A stretch of 64,000 bases of DNA from Vagococcus humatus. GTDB lineage: Bacteria; Bacillota; Bacilli; Lactobacillales; Vagococcaceae. Within the stretch, counting starts at the first letter, position 1; each line of letters begins with the position of its first letter. Position numbers and translations under genes: made by a program. The stretch spans positions 25,878-89,877 of the forward strand of contig NZ_PXZH01000007.1 in NCBI RefSeq assembly GCF_003950325.1, given 5' to 3'. The notes beneath the pieces were generated by a model that made no database searches, had not been told where the DNA came from, and saw nothing but the letters and a program-made list of their open reading frames with translations. Shown piece after piece: positions 1 to 9,119 of this stretch.

Positions 1-97
1 TGATGAAATTTTCGATATGCTAATGGGGGATCGTGTAGAACCAAGACGAGAATTTATTGAAGCTAATGCACGCTATGTTAAAAATTTAGATATCTAA
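1..97 (+). CDS. gyrB: DNA gyrase subunit B, C-terminal end (partial)
   Basis: The window opens inside an open frame (from base 2) that encodes the last 31 residues of a protein and stops at TAA 95-97. The residues read [20 protein letters not shown] and end in NLDI, the typical C-terminus of bacterial GyrB, where the G-D-x-V-E-P-R-R-x-F-I-E block is highly conserved. It lies 35 bp before gyrA, the usual gyrB-gyrA order near the replication origin. GyrB supplies the ATPase and part of the cleavage core of gyrase. Only the tail is visible; the call rests on this motif and on the neighbour. Confidence 0.93.
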   Translation, partial: DEIFDMLMGDRVEPRREFIEANARYVKNLDI

Positions 98-132
98 TTA
101 TTCTTTAAAAAGAGAGTAGGGACAAAACATTC

Positions 133-2616
133 ATGGAAGATAAAAGAGAAAATATTCAAGACGTCAAATTGACAAGTGAGATGAAAGAATCATTTATTGA
201 TTATGCGATGAGTGTTATCGTTTCTCGGGCATTACCAGATGTTCGTGATGGGTTAAAACCAGTTCATCGTCGTATTTTATACGGCATGCACGAATTAGGG
301 GTAACGCCAGATAAACCTCATAAAAAATCAGCCCGTATTGTTGGGGATGTAATGGGTAAATACCATCCCCACGGAGACAGTGCTATTTATGAATCAATGG
401 TACGGATGGCTCAACCCTTTAGTTACCGTAATATGTTAGTTGATGGACATGGTAACTTTGGTTCTGTTGATGGTGACGGAGCTGCGGCTATGCGTTATAC
501 AGAAGCAAGAATGAGTAAAATCGCACTAGAGATGCTAAGAGATATTAATAAAAATACAGTAGATTTTACTTCTAACTATGATGATACGGAAAAAGAACCA
601 GCTGTTTTACCTGCTCGTTTTCCTAACTTATTAGTAAATGGGACAACAGGCATTGCGGTTGGGATGGCAACCAATATTCCTCCTCACAATTTAAGTGAAG
701 TAGTGGATGCTATTTATGTCTTAATGGATAATCCTGAAGCTACCACAATGGATTTAATGGAAGTCCTACCAGGACCAGACTTTCCAACAGGTGGTTTGGT
801 TATGGGAAAATCAGGCATTCGTAAAGCTTATGATACTGGTAAAGGAACTATAACCATTCGTGCTCGGGTTGAAATTGAAGAAATGGCTAACGGAAAAGAA
901 CGAATCATTGTGACTGAGTTACCTTATATGGTTAACAAAGCTAGATTGATTGAGAGAATTTCTGATTTGCACCGAGATAAACGAATAGAAGGTATTACAG
1001 ATTTAAGAGATGAGTCTTCTAGAGAAGGTATGCGAATTGTGATTGAAGTGAGACGAGATACAAGTGCTTCAGTTGTATTAAACAATTTGTATAAATTAAC
1101 TGCTCTTCAAAGTTCATTTGGTTTCAACATGTTAGCAATTGTTAACGGAGAACCTAAAGTATTAACACTTAAACAAATGCTAGAACACTACATTGCTCAC
1201 CAAGAAGAAGTGATTCGCCGCAGAACAGAATTTGATAAACAAAAGGCTGAAGCTAGAGCCCATATTCTAGAAGGGTTGCGGATTGCTTTAGACCACATTG
1301 ATGCTATTATTCATTTAATTCGTAGTTCTGAATCAGATGATGTGGCTAAAAAAGGCTTAATGGAGCAATTTGAATTATCAGAAAGACAAGCGCAAGCTAT
1401 TTTAGATATGCGTTTACGCCGATTAACTGGCTTAGAAAGAGAAAAAATTGAAAAAGAATATCAAGATTTATTAGCATTGATTGCTGATTTAACTGATATT
1501 TTAGCTAATCATGAACGAGTGCTGCATATTATTCGAACTGAATTAGATGAAGTTCGTAAGAAATTTGCCGATCCTAGAAGAACAGAATTATTGGTTGGGG
1601 AAGTTTTAAGTCTTGAAGATGAAGATTTAATTGAAGAAGAAGATATTGTTATTACCTTAACTCATAATGGTTATATTAAACGGATGCCAAGTACAGAGTT
1701 TAGAACTCAAAAACGTGGTGGACGTGGTATTCAAGGAATGGGAGTTCATGATGATGACTTTGTCGAAACACTTGTTTCTTGTTCAACTCATGATGCACTA
1801 CTATTCTTTACTAACAATGGTAAGGTTTACCGAGCAAAAGGGTATGAAATCCCTGAGTACGGCCGAACTGCAAAAGGAATCCCAATTATTAACTTATTAG
1901 GGATTGACTCATCGGAAAAAGTTCAAGCTATTATTAATGTTGAAGAACAAGCAGAAACTGGTCATTATTTATTCTTTACAACCCGTCAAGGTACTGTAAA
2001 ACGAACAGATGTAACAGAATTTGCTAACATTCGGAGCAATGGGTTGATTGCGATTGGTTTAAGAGAGCAGGATGAGCTAATTAATGTGACTATTACTGAT
2101 GGAACTAAAAACATTATTATTGGAACTCATCAAGGTTATTCTGTGACCTTTAAAGAAACAGATGTCAGAAGCATGGGAAGAACAGCTACAGGGGTTAGAG
2201 GTGTTCGCTTACGCGAAGATGACTATGTGGTTGGTATGGATGTGTTAGAGCCAAACACAGAAGTTTTTGTTATAACTGAAAAAGGTTATGGAAAACGGAC
2301 TAGCTGGGAAGAGTATCCAGTTAAAGGTCGTGGTGGTAAAGGGATTAAAACAGCTCAAATAACCGATAAAAATGGACCATTAATTGGATTAACTACAGTA
2401 ACAGGAGAAGAAGATATTTTAGTCATTACTGATGGTGGTATTATGATTCGCTTTGATATTGCTTCTGTTTCCCAAGTTGGTAGAGCGACACAAGGGGTTA
2501 AACTCATTCGTTTAGAAACTAACGCTACTGTAGCCACAATGGCAAAAGTAGAATCAGATGATGATTTAGAAGAAGACTTCGATGAGGTAACTGAATCAAA
2601 CTCTACAGAAGAATAA
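133..2616 (+). CDS. gyrA: DNA gyrase subunit A
   Basis: 827 residues, normal length for GyrA. It is the DNA-breaking subunit of the A2B2 type II topoisomerase that introduces negative supercoils. The catalytic tyrosine is Tyr122 in the context [10 protein letters not shown]. The quinolone-resistance region reads [10 protein letters not shown] with Ser83 and Glu87 (E. coli numbering coincides), so no common resistance change is seen. A GyrA box-like QKRGGRG lies near residue 525 at the start of the C-terminal beta-pinwheel domain, and the protein ends in an acidic tail. The ATG at 133 follows a weak GTAGGG sequence and sits 35 bp behind gyrB, so the two are probably cotranscribed. Confidence 0.98.
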   Translation: MEDKRENIQDVKLTSEMKESFIDYAMSVIVSRALPDVRDGLKPVHRRILYGMHELGVTPDKPHKKSARIVGDVMGKYHPHGDSAIYESMVRMAQPFSYRNMLVDGHGNFGSVDGDGAAAMRYTEARMSKIALEMLRDINKNTVDFTSNYDDTEKEPAVLPARFPNLLVNGTTGIAVGMATNIPPHNLSEVVDAIYVLMDNPEATTMDLMEVLPGPDFPTGGLVMGKSGIRKAYDTGKGTITIRARVEIEEMANGKERIIVTELPYMVNKARLIERISDLHRDKRIEGITDLRDESSREGMRIVIEVRRDTSASVVLNNLYKLTALQSSFGFNMLAIVNGEPKVLTLKQMLEHYIAHQEEVIRRRTEFDKQKAEARAHILEGLRIALDHIDAIIHLIRSSESDDVAKKGLMEQFELSERQAQAILDMRLRRLTGLEREKIEKEYQDLLALIADLTDILANHERVLHIIRTELDEVRKKFADPRRTELLVGEVLSLEDEDLIEEEDIVITLTHNGYIKRMPSTEFRTQKRGGRGIQGMGVHDDDFVETLVSCSTHDALLFFTNNGKVYRAKGYEIPEYGRTAKGIPIINLLGIDSSEKVQAIINVEEQAETGHYLFFTTRQGTVKRTDVTEFANIRSNGLIAIGLREQDELINVTITDGTKNIIIGTHQGYSVTFKETDVRSMGRTATGVRGVRLREDDYVVGMDVLEPNTEVFVITEKGYGKRTSWEEYPVKGRGGKGIKTAQITDKNGPLIGLTTVTGEEDILVITDGGIMIRFDIASVSQVGRATQGVKLIRLETNATVATMAKVESDDDLEEDFDEVTESNSTEE

Positions 2617-2626
2617 TTGCGTATAG

Positions 2627-2668
2627 GAAAAAGCAGTGTGATTGATTGAATCAGTTCGCTGCTTTTTC
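2627..2668 (+). terminator. Intrinsic terminator after gyrA
   Basis: An inverted repeat GAAAAAGCAG / CTGCTTTTTC encloses a second small stem (TGATT / AATCA), and the descending arm carries the T-run. It starts 10 bp after the gyrA stop and would end the gyrBA transcript. Confidence 0.8.
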
Positions 2669-2794
2669 AAATATAAACCTTGCTTTTTTGACAAAAAACT
2701 AGTATAGTATTCAAATGTGAGTGAATCTTTTAGATTAACTCTCCTTGCTCTATACTAACTAGTTAGAGCCAAAGTCCATAAGGAGGTGAAGTCA

Positions 2795-3094
2795 ATGAGT
2801 CAAGTAACGAACTATGAAATTACTTATATTATTCGTCCGAACATTGATGAAGAAGCAAAAACAGCATTAGTAGAACGTTTTGATAACATCATCAAAGACA
2901 ATGGTGCTGAGATTTTAGAATCTAAAGATTGGGAAAAACGCCGTTTCGCATATGAAATCCAAGATTTCCGCGAAGGTATCTACCATATCGTAAAAGTTTC
3001 TTCTGAAAATGCTGAAGCAATCAATGAATTTGATCGTTTAGCTAAAATCAATGATGACATTTTACGTCATATGATCATTAAAGAAGAAAACTAG
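2795..3094 (+). CDS. rpsF: 30S ribosomal protein S6
   Basis: 99 residues. S6 binds 16S rRNA together with S18 in the platform of the small subunit. The sequence opens [20 protein letters not shown] and carries the conserved [18 protein letters not shown] block. ATG 2795 is chosen over an in-frame GTG at 2786 because the GTG lies within the AGGAGGTGAA Shine-Dalgarno sequence (2781-2790). A TTGACA at 2688-2693 is a candidate -35, but no -10 at good spacing follows, so the promoter is not fixed. The 5' leader (about 2715-2780) may hold the S6:S18 autoregulatory element known from many bacteria; I could not prove it. It heads rpsF-ssb-rpsR. Confidence 0.97.
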   Translation: MSQVTNYEITYIIRPNIDEEAKTALVERFDNIIKDNGAEILESKDWEKRRFAYEIQDFREGIYHIVKVSSENAEAINEFDRLAKINDDILRHMIIKEEN

Positions 3095-3096
3095 AG

Positions 3097-3112
3097 TGTT
3101 TCACGTGAAACA
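3097..3112. other. parS-type chromosome partition site
   Basis: The 16 bases TGTTTCACGTGAAACA match perfectly the palindromic parS site bound by Spo0J/ParB in Bacillus subtilis and other Firmicutes. It lies in the 38 bp between rpsF and ssb, a few kilobases from gyrA, where origin-proximal parS sites are expected. ParB binding here would nucleate spreading and load SMC. The identity is by sequence match; binding itself is inferred. Confidence 0.88.
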
Positions 3113-3132
3113 TTTCGAAGGGAGATGAAGAA

Positions 3133-3636
3133 GTGATTAACAATGTTGTACTTGTAGGTCGACTTACCAAAGATCCTGATTTGCGTTATACACCGAATGG
3201 AGTTGCTGTTGTTACTTTTACACTTGCTGTTAACCGTAACTTCACGAACCAAAGCGGTAATCGTGAGGCTGATTTTATTAATTGTGTTTTATGGAGGAAA
3301 CCTGCTGAAGCATTAGCTAATTTCGCTCGTAAGGGTGCATTAATTGGTGTGGAAGGTCGTATTCAAACGCGTAATTATGAGAACCAGCAAGGTCAAAAAG
3401 TCTATGTGACTGAAGTTGTCTGTGAAAATTTCCAAATGTTAGAGTCTAAAACGGTTAGTGAACAACGCCGCCAAGAATCTGGTACTGGAAATATGAATCA
3501 ACAGTTTAATCCATCGTCAAACCAATCTTCATCATCCTATCAGAATGATATGTCACAAGGAAATTTAGGCCGGGATACTAATCCATTTGGCGCTGGATCT
3601 CAAATTGATATATCAGATGATGATTTACCATTCTAA
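3133..3636 (+). CDS. ssb: Single-stranded DNA-binding protein
   Basis: 167 residues, GTG start ([20 protein letters not shown]) preceded by GAAGGGAGATG. An OB fold fills roughly residues 1-105, followed by a Gln/Ser/Asn-rich linker and the acidic tip DISDDDLPF, which in SSB recruits replication and repair partners. It coats single-stranded DNA as a homotetramer. Its place between rpsF and rpsR is the conserved arrangement of the housekeeping SSB in Firmicutes. A parS-type site sits just upstream of its ribosome binding site. Confidence 0.97.
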   Translation: MINNVVLVGRLTKDPDLRYTPNGVAVVTFTLAVNRNFTNQSGNREADFINCVLWRKPAEALANFARKGALIGVEGRIQTRNYENQQGQKVYVTEVVCENFQMLESKTVSEQRRQESGTGNMNQQFNPSSNQSSSSYQNDMSQGNLGRDTNPFGAGSQIDISDDDLPF

Positions 3637-3655
3637 AATCGAAGGAGGGATATGA

Positions 3656-3898
3656 ATGGCTCAACAAAGAAGAGGCGGAAGAAGACGTCGTAAAGTATGT
3701 TACTTCTGTGCTAACCATATCGACCATGTTGATTACAAAGATGTTGACTTATTAAAAAATAAATTTGTATCAGAACGCGGTAAAATTTTACCACGTCGTG
3801 TAACAGGTACTTGTGCTAAACATCAACGTACATTAACAATAGCAATTAAACGTGCTAGAATTATGGGATTATTACCTTTCGTAGCAGACGAACAATAA
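3656..3898 (+). CDS. rpsR: 30S ribosomal protein S18
   Basis: 80 residues, very basic N-terminus ([20 protein letters not shown]), then the conserved [19 protein letters not shown] and TGTCAKHQR blocks. S18 pairs with S6 on the 30S platform. CxxC plus a further Cys are present, so this may be the zinc-type (C+) paralogue. Start ATG 3656 follows GAAGGAGGGATATGA. Third and last gene of the rpsF operon; a strong terminator follows at once. Confidence 0.97.
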   Translation: MAQQRRGGRRRRKVCYFCANHIDHVDYKDVDLLKNKFVSERGKILPRRVTGTCAKHQRTLTIAIKRARIMGLLPFVADEQ

Positions 3899-3904
3899 TA
3901 AATT

Positions 3905-3936
3905 AAAAAGGAGAGCCAAGGCTTCTCCTTTTTTTT
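3905..3936 (+). terminator. Intrinsic terminator after rpsR
   Basis: AAAAAGGAGA / TCTCCTTTTT with an inner GCC / GGC stem, followed by a run of eight T. It closes the rpsF-ssb-rpsR transcript. Confidence 0.9.
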
Positions 3937-3974
3937 ATTTAAATAATGTTTCACGTGAAACATTATTTAAATAA
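3935..3974. other. Second parS-type site inside a perfect 40-bp palindrome
   Basis: The core 3947-3962 is again TGTTTCACGTGAAACA, a perfect parS match. Here the dyad symmetry continues outward through ATTTAAATAA on both sides, giving a perfect 40-bp palindrome that overlaps the end of the rpsR terminator T-run. The two sites are 850 bp apart. ParB binding is inferred from the sequence; the long flanking symmetry is unusual for a plain parS. Confidence 0.88.
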
Positions 3975-3981
3975 GGAAAAG

Positions 3982-4009
3982 TTGTAAAAAGGTGATTCTG
4001 TGATAAAAT
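3982..4009 (+). promoter_or_regulatory. Candidate promoter of rplI-dnaB
   Basis: TTGTAA (3982-3987), 16-bp spacer, TAAAAT (4004-4009). It lies after the rpsR terminator and the palindrome and about 45 bp before rplI, so rplI and dnaB are probably transcribed separately from rpsR. Confidence 0.55.
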
Positions 4010-4053
4010 AATGAGTATGTTAAATGAATTTTGTCGTGAAGGAGATGTCGCAA

Positions 4054-4506
4054 ATGAAAGTTATATTTATTAAAGACGTAAGAGGTCAAGGAAAACGCGG
4101 TGAAGTCAAAGAAGTATCTGATGGTTATGGTCAAAACTTTTTAATAAAAAAAGGCTTAGCTAAAGAAGCAACTGCTGCTAGTTTAAGTGAATTAAAAGGC
4201 CAAAAACAAGCAAAAGAAAAATTAGAAGCAGAAGTTAAAGCTGAATCTGAAAAGTTAAAAGAAATCATAGAACAAGAAAATTTTGAAGTAGTTATTAAAG
4301 CAAAAGCAGGAGAAGATGGTAGATTATTTGGATCGATTCCTTCTAAACAAATTGCCCAAGCTTTAAAAAAACAACATGATATAAAAATAGATAAAAGAAA
4401 GATGGATTTACCTCAACCAATTCGTAGCTTAGGATATACAAAAGTAACGATTAAATTGCATACACAGGTTACAGCTGTTTTAAATGTACATGTTGTAGCA
4501 GAGTAA
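4054..4506 (+). CDS. rplI: 50S ribosomal protein L9
   Basis: 150 residues, the family length. Two-domain L9: N-terminal rRNA-binding domain ([20 protein letters not shown], ending [12 protein letters not shown]), a long charged connecting helix around residues 45-75, and a C-terminal domain. It binds 23S rRNA at the base of the L1 stalk. ATG 4054 with GAAGGAGATG upstream is chosen; an earlier in-frame ATG at 4024 would add ten residues absent from the family. In many Firmicutes gdpP precedes rplI directly; here only a terminator, the parS palindrome and a promoter lie between rpsR and rplI. Confidence 0.96.
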   Translation: MKVIFIKDVRGQGKRGEVKEVSDGYGQNFLIKKGLAKEATAASLSELKGQKQAKEKLEAEVKAESEKLKEIIEQENFEVVIKAKAGEDGRLFGSIPSKQIAQALKKQHDIKIDKRKMDLPQPIRSLGYTKVTIKLHTQVTAVLNVHVVAE

Positions 4507-4545
4507 GGCTGAGGTTTATTTATTTTTAGGCAGGAGAGAAGATGT

Positions 4546-5910
4546 ATGCAAGAAGGGCTTCAAGAAAGAATTCCTCCTCAGAACATAAGTGCGGAGCAAG
4601 CTGTTTTAGGAGCTATTTTTTTAGATGCTGATGCGATTATTGAAGCTATGGAATACGTTGATACAGAGGATTTTTATCGACGAGGGCATCAAATCATTTT
4701 TCAAGGCATGAAGTATCTTCATGACCGAAATGAAGCAATTGACTTGATTACAGTCAAAGCGTATTTAGACTCTGTTAATAGTTTAGAAGATGTAGGTGGA
4801 ATTTCTTATTTAACAGAATTAACGATGTCCGTTCCTACTTCCGCTAATATTCATTATTATGCTAAAATAGTAGGGGAGAAATCCACGTTAAGACAATTAA
4901 TCCAAACGGGAACAGATATTGTTTCTAAAGGATTTGCTCAAGGTGAAGAAGTAGATGTTATTTTAGATGAGGCTGAGAGAAGTATTTTAAGTGTCTCTGA
5001 AAAAAGAAATCGAAGCGGTTTTTTACCAATTGCAGATGTATTAAATACAGCGTTTACACAAATTGATCAACTTTCTCAACAAAAAAATCAAATTACTGGT
5101 TTACCAACAGGTTATCATGCCTTAGATAAAATGACTGCTGGTTTACAGCCAGAAGAATTAATTATTTTAGCCGCTCGTCCTGCGGTAGGTAAAACAGCTT
5201 TTGCTTTAAATATTGCTCAAAATGTGGGAACTAAAACAGATAAAGCTGTGGCTATTTTCAGTTTGGAAATGGGAGCTGAATCACTAGTTAACCGGATGCT
5301 TTGTGCTGAAGGTACGATTGATGCTAGTCATTTAAAAACCGGTCAACTTTCTGAAGAAGAATGGGATAATTTAGTTATGGCTATGGGAAGTTTATCTAAA
5401 GCTAACATTTATATTGATGATACCCCAGGGATCAAAGTTTCAGAAATTCGTGCAAAATGTCGTAAATTATCTCAAGAAAATAAAAATTTAGGCTTGATTT
5501 TAATTGACTATTTACAGTTAATTGAAGGAACTGGTCGTGAAAATCGTCAACAAGAAGTGTCTGAAATTTCTAGACAATTAAAAAAATTAGCTAAAGAATT
5601 AAAAGTTCCAGTGATAGCTTTATCTCAGTTATCACGTGGTGTAGAACAAAGACAAGATAAACGACCTGTTTTAAGTGATATTCGAGAATCTGGTTCGATT
5701 GAACAAGATGCTGATATTGTTGCCTTTTTATATCGGGATGATTATTATGACCGAGAAAATGATGATGAGGACGAACAGGAGTCGTCTAGTAACAATATCA
5801 TTGAAGTTATTATCGAAAAAAATAGAAGTGGAGCAAGGGGAACAGTTGAGCTTCTTTTTGTTAAAGAATATAATAAGTTTTCTTCCCTAGCTCACCGAGA
5901 TGAATTTTAA
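4546..5910 (+). CDS. dnaB: Replicative DNA helicase (DnaB family, DnaC of Bacillus)
   Basis: 454 residues. Hexameric 5'-3' helicase that unwinds the replication fork and interacts with primase and DnaI-type loader. N-terminal domain (RIPPQNISAEQAVLGAIFLD) is followed by a RecA-type ATPase with Walker A AARPAVGKTAFAL near residue 209, Walker B LILIDYLQLI and the DnaB motif DIRESGSIEQDADIVAFLYR. It starts 39 bp after rplI, the conserved rplI-dnaB pair. Confidence 0.97.
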   Translation: MQEGLQERIPPQNISAEQAVLGAIFLDADAIIEAMEYVDTEDFYRRGHQIIFQGMKYLHDRNEAIDLITVKAYLDSVNSLEDVGGISYLTELTMSVPTSANIHYYAKIVGEKSTLRQLIQTGTDIVSKGFAQGEEVDVILDEAERSILSVSEKRNRSGFLPIADVLNTAFTQIDQLSQQKNQITGLPTGYHALDKMTAGLQPEELIILAARPAVGKTAFALNIAQNVGTKTDKAVAIFSLEMGAESLVNRMLCAEGTIDASHLKTGQLSEEEWDNLVMAMGSLSKANIYIDDTPGIKVSEIRAKCRKLSQENKNLGLILIDYLQLIEGTGRENRQQEVSEISRQLKKLAKELKVPVIALSQLSRGVEQRQDKRPVLSDIRESGSIEQDADIVAFLYRDDYYDRENDDEDEQESSSNNIIEVIIEKNRSGARGTVELLFVKEYNKFSSLAHRDEF

Positions 5911-5943
5911 ATAATGTTCGTCATTTAATGATTTATATGGAAT

Positions 5944-5990
5944 AAACCAAAAAAATATACAGTAATTTCTGTGTTTTTTTTGGTTTTTTT
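5944..5990 (+). terminator. Intrinsic terminator after dnaB
   Basis: AAACCAAAAAAA...CAG / CTG...TTTTTTTTGGTTT followed by more T. The stem is long but almost all A-T, with GC pairs only at its base and tip. Confidence 0.7.
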
Positions 5991-6010
5991 TAATAATGTT
6001 AGGAAATAAG

Positions 6011-6038
6011 TTGATTTTCTATAAGTGTGTGGTAAAAT
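6011..6038 (+). promoter_or_regulatory. Candidate purA promoter
   Basis: TTGATT, 16-bp spacer, TAAAAT, 36 bp upstream of the purA ATG and after the dnaB terminator. I see no purine riboswitch-like element in the short leader. Confidence 0.45.
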
Positions 6039-6073
6039 ATGTCGGTAATAAAAAAATAAAAGAGGTGTGTTTT

Positions 6074-7366
6074 ATGTCATCAGTAGTAGTAGTAGGAACA
6101 CAATGGGGCGACGAAGGTAAAGGAAAAATCACTGACTTTTTAAGCGAACAGGCAGATGTTATTGCGCGTTATCAAGGTGGAGACAATGCTGGACATACTA
6201 TCAAATTTGATGGAGTAACATACAAATTACAATTAATTCCTTCAGGGATTTTTTATTCTGATAAAATTAGTGTGATCGGTAATGGAGTGGTAGTCAATCC
6301 AAAATCACTTGTAAGAGAAATGACTTATCTACAAGACAAAGGAGTTCAAACGGATAATTTACGAATTTCAAACCGAGCTCATGTTATTTTGCCTTATCAT
6401 ATTATTTTAGATACATTACAAGAAGCTGCTAAAGGAGAGGCTAAAATAGGGACTACTAATAAAGGAATTGGTCCAGCTTATATGGATAAAGTAGCCCGTG
6501 TTGGCATTCGGATGGCAGATTTACTAGACAAAGAAACATTTGAAGAAAAACTTCGCTTAAATATTCAAGAAAAAAATGAAGTGATTACTAAAATTTATGG
6601 GGGAACACCTGTGAATTTTGAGGATATTTTTGAAGAATATTATGCTTATGGACAACAGATTAAATCTTATGTAACAGATACTTCCCTTCTTTTAAATGAT
6701 GCTGTTGATAGTCACAAACAGGTATTATTTGAAGGGGCACAAGGGGTTATGTTAGACATTGATCATGGAACTTATCCTTTTGTTACATCATCTAACCCAG
6801 TAGCTGGTGGGGTTACAGTAGGTAATGGATTTGGTCCATCTAAAGTAAGCAGAGTGGTAGGGGTGTGTAAAGCTTACACTTCACGAGTAGGAGACGGTCC
6901 TTTCCCGACTGAATTATTTGATGAAGTTGGAGAAAGAATTCGTCAAGTTGGCCGAGAATTTGGCACGGTGACTGGTCGACCTAGACGAGTTGGTTGGTTT
7001 GACAGTGTAGTTATGCGTCATTCTAAACGGGTATCTGGTTTAACTGATTTATCTTTAAACTCGATTGATGTATTAAGTGGACTAGACACAGTCAAAATTT
7101 GTGTGGCTTACCAACTAGACGGTGAACGGATTGATTACTATCCTGCTAGTTTAAAAGAAATTGCTCGTTGTCAACCAATCTATGAAGAATTACCTGGTTG
7201 GTCTGAAGATATTACTATGTGTCAAACATTAGAGGAATTACCTCAAAATGCTTTAAACTATGTCAAACGAATTGAAGAATTAGTAGGAATAGACTTAGTA
7301 ACATTTTCTGTTGGACCAGATAGAACTCAAACTAACGTGTTAAAAAATGTTTGGGATCAGATCTAA
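6074..7366 (+). CDS. purA: Adenylosuccinate synthetase
   Basis: 430 residues. Joins IMP and aspartate with GTP hydrolysis to give adenylosuccinate, the first committed step to AMP. Signature [11 protein letters not shown] at the N-terminus holds the catalytic Asp and the P-loop; further family blocks are [18 protein letters not shown] and the GTP-binding region near [13 protein letters not shown] 6074 with AGAGGTGTG upstream is chosen; 26 upstream in-frame residues do not fit the family. It ends against a bidirectional terminator shared with the convergent ABC-F gene. Confidence 0.97.
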   Translation: MSSVVVVGTQWGDEGKGKITDFLSEQADVIARYQGGDNAGHTIKFDGVTYKLQLIPSGIFYSDKISVIGNGVVVNPKSLVREMTYLQDKGVQTDNLRISNRAHVILPYHIILDTLQEAAKGEAKIGTTNKGIGPAYMDKVARVGIRMADLLDKETFEEKLRLNIQEKNEVITKIYGGTPVNFEDIFEEYYAYGQQIKSYVTDTSLLLNDAVDSHKQVLFEGAQGVMLDIDHGTYPFVTSSNPVAGGVTVGNGFGPSKVSRVVGVCKAYTSRVGDGPFPTELFDEVGERIRQVGREFGTVTGRPRRVGWFDSVVMRHSKRVSGLTDLSLNSIDVLSGLDTVKICVAYQLDGERIDYYPASLKEIARCQPIYEELPGWSEDITMCQTLEELPQNALNYVKRIEELVGIDLVTFSVGPDRTQTNVLKNVWDQI

Positions 7367-7380
7367 ATGAAATAATTAAT

Positions 7381-7423
7381 AAAAAAGTTTCCTAAAGGAT
7401 TAACCCTTTAGGAAACTTTTTTT
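7381..7423. terminator. Bidirectional terminator between purA and the ABC-F gene
   Basis: Strong stem GTTTCCTAAAGG / CCTTTAGGAAAC with A-run before and T-run after, so it can work on both strands. It separates the convergent purA (+) and ABC-F (-). Confidence 0.9.
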
Positions 7424-7425
7424 GA

Positions 7426-9045
7426 TTAAAGAATATCTTGTACTCGTTTTTGAATCCGTTCATTTTCTAAAAATTCATCATAAGTTGTTTCTGGACAATC
7501 TACAATTCCTTTTTCAGTAATGAAAATGATTCGATTAGCAACTGTTTGAATAAACTGATGGTCATGAGAAGTAAATAATAACGAACCTTTGTAATTGATT
7601 AACCCATCATTTAGAGCGGTAATAGATTCTAAGTCTAAGTGATTAGTTGGATCATCTAAAATAAGAGTATTGGCTTTAGACAGCATTAATTTAGATAACA
7701 TACAACGAACTTTTTCCCCACCAGATAAAACATTAACAGGTTTTAATACTTCGTCTCCAGCAAATAACATTCTACCTAAGAAGCTACGTAAGAAAGTATT
7801 ATCATCTTCTTCTTTTGAAGCATATTGACGTAACCATTCTAAAATTGGCTCACCATTTTCAAACTCTTTAGAACTATCTTTTGGTAAATAAGCTTGTGAA
7901 GTAGTCACTCCCCAATGAATATTACCAGTATCTGGCGTTAGTTCGCCCATTAATAATTTAAATAAAATAGTTGGCAAAATATCACTTGTTGAGATAAATG
8001 CTACTTTGTCATCTTTATTTAAGGTAAAAGAAATTTGATTGATTAAAGCTTTACCATCAATTGTTTTAGATAGATTTTCTACACGTAATAAATCATTTCC
8101 AATTTCTCTTTCTGGTTTAAAATGAATGTAAGGGTAGCGACGAGAAGATGGTTTAATATCATCTAATTCAATTTTATCTAACATTTTTTTACGAGAAGTA
8201 GCTTGTTTAGATTTAGAGGCATTAGCACTAAAGCGTGCGATAAATTCTTGTAATTCTTGAATTTTTTCTTCTTTTTTAGCATTTTGATCCGCTTGAAGTT
8301 TAGCCGCTAATTGGCTAGATTCTAACCAAAAATCATAGTTACCTACATATAATTGAATTTTACCAAAATCAAGGTCAGCCATATGAGTACATACTTTATT
8401 TAAAAAGTGTCGGTCATGGGATACAACGATAACGGTATTTTCAAATTCAATTAAAAATTCTTCTAACCAAGCAATGGACTGAATATCAAGTCCGTTAGTA
8501 GGCTCATCTAATAGTAAAACATCTGGTTGGCCAAATAAAGCTTGAGCTAACAATACTTTTACTTTTTGTCCAGCAGGTAATTCTGCCATTTTTAATTGAT
8601 GTAACTCATCTGGAATTTGTAGACCTTGTAAAAGAGTGGCAGCTTCTGGTTCAGCTTCCCATCCGTTTAACTCTGCAAATTCTCCTTCTAATTCTGCTGC
8701 ACGAATACCATCTTCGTCAGAAAAATCTTCTTTCATGTAAATAGCATCTTTTTCTGTCATAACTTCATAGAGACGTTTATGTCCCATAATGACTGTTTCT
8801 AAAACAGTGTGATCTTCGTAGTCAAAGTGATTTTGTTTTAAAGTAGCAAGGCGTTCATCAGGTCCTAGTGTCACGGATCCTGAACTAGGTTGGATTTGTC
8901 CTTCTAATACTTTTAAAAAGGTTGATTTACCTGCTCCATTAGCCCCAATTAGGCCGTAGCAATTTCCTGGAGTAAATTTAATATTAACGTCTTCGAATAA
9001 TTTTTTATCTGGTAATTGTAAACTTACATTTGTTACAGTTATCAT
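7426..9045 (-). CDS. ABC-F family ATPase (YkpA/YbiT type)
   Basis: 539 residues with two ABC ATPase domains and no membrane segments: the ABC-F class, whose members act on the ribosome. Domain 1 has a normal Walker A GANGAGKST (residues 34-42), signature LPAGQ (156-160) and LLLDEPTNGLD. A charged linker spans about 245-320. In domain 2 the P-loop position reads ISTSDILPTILF (351-362), with no Gly-x-Gly-Lys core, while LSGGEKVR (440-447) and LILDDPTNHLD are kept. The family shows a relaxed second P-loop, but the lack of Lys here is notable. Start M at 9045 is chosen because GGAG lies 6 nt before it; an ATG 12 bp earlier has no site. Not an obvious resistance type; cellular role unknown. Confidence 0.88.
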   Translation of the reverse strand: MITVTNVSLQLPDKKLFEDVNIKFTPGNCYGLIGANGAGKSTFLKVLEGQIQPSSGSVTLGPDERLATLKQNHFDYEDHTVLETVIMGHKRLYEVMTEKDAIYMKEDFSDEDGIRAAELEGEFAELNGWEAEPEAATLLQGLQIPDELHQLKMAELPAGQKVKVLLAQALFGQPDVLLLDEPTNGLDIQSIAWLEEFLIEFENTVIVVSHDRHFLNKVCTHMADLDFGKIQLYVGNYDFWLESSQLAAKLQADQNAKKEEKIQELQEFIARFSANASKSKQATSRKKMLDKIELDDIKPSSRRYPYIHFKPEREIGNDLLRVENLSKTIDGKALINQISFTLNKDDKVAFISTSDILPTILFKLLMGELTPDTGNIHWGVTTSQAYLPKDSSKEFENGEPILEWLRQYASKEEDDNTFLRSFLGRMLFAGDEVLKPVNVLSGGEKVRCMLSKLMLSKANTLILDDPTNHLDLESITALNDGLINYKGSLLFTSHDHQFIQTVANRIIFITEKGIVDCPETTYDEFLENERIQKRVQDIL

Positions 9046-9081
9046 GTCATTCTCCATTTCTAAAATTAGTAATCTCTAGGC

Positions 9082-9110
9082 ATTATAGCGAGTTATTTGC
9101 AGGAGTTCAA
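9082..9110 (-). promoter_or_regulatory. Promoter of the ABC-F gene
   Basis: On the minus strand TTGAAC (9105-9110), 17-bp spacer, TATAAT (9082-9087). It lies between birA and the ABC-F gene, giving the latter its own transcript with a short leader. Confidence 0.75.
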
Positions 9111-9119
9111 GTTAATTAG

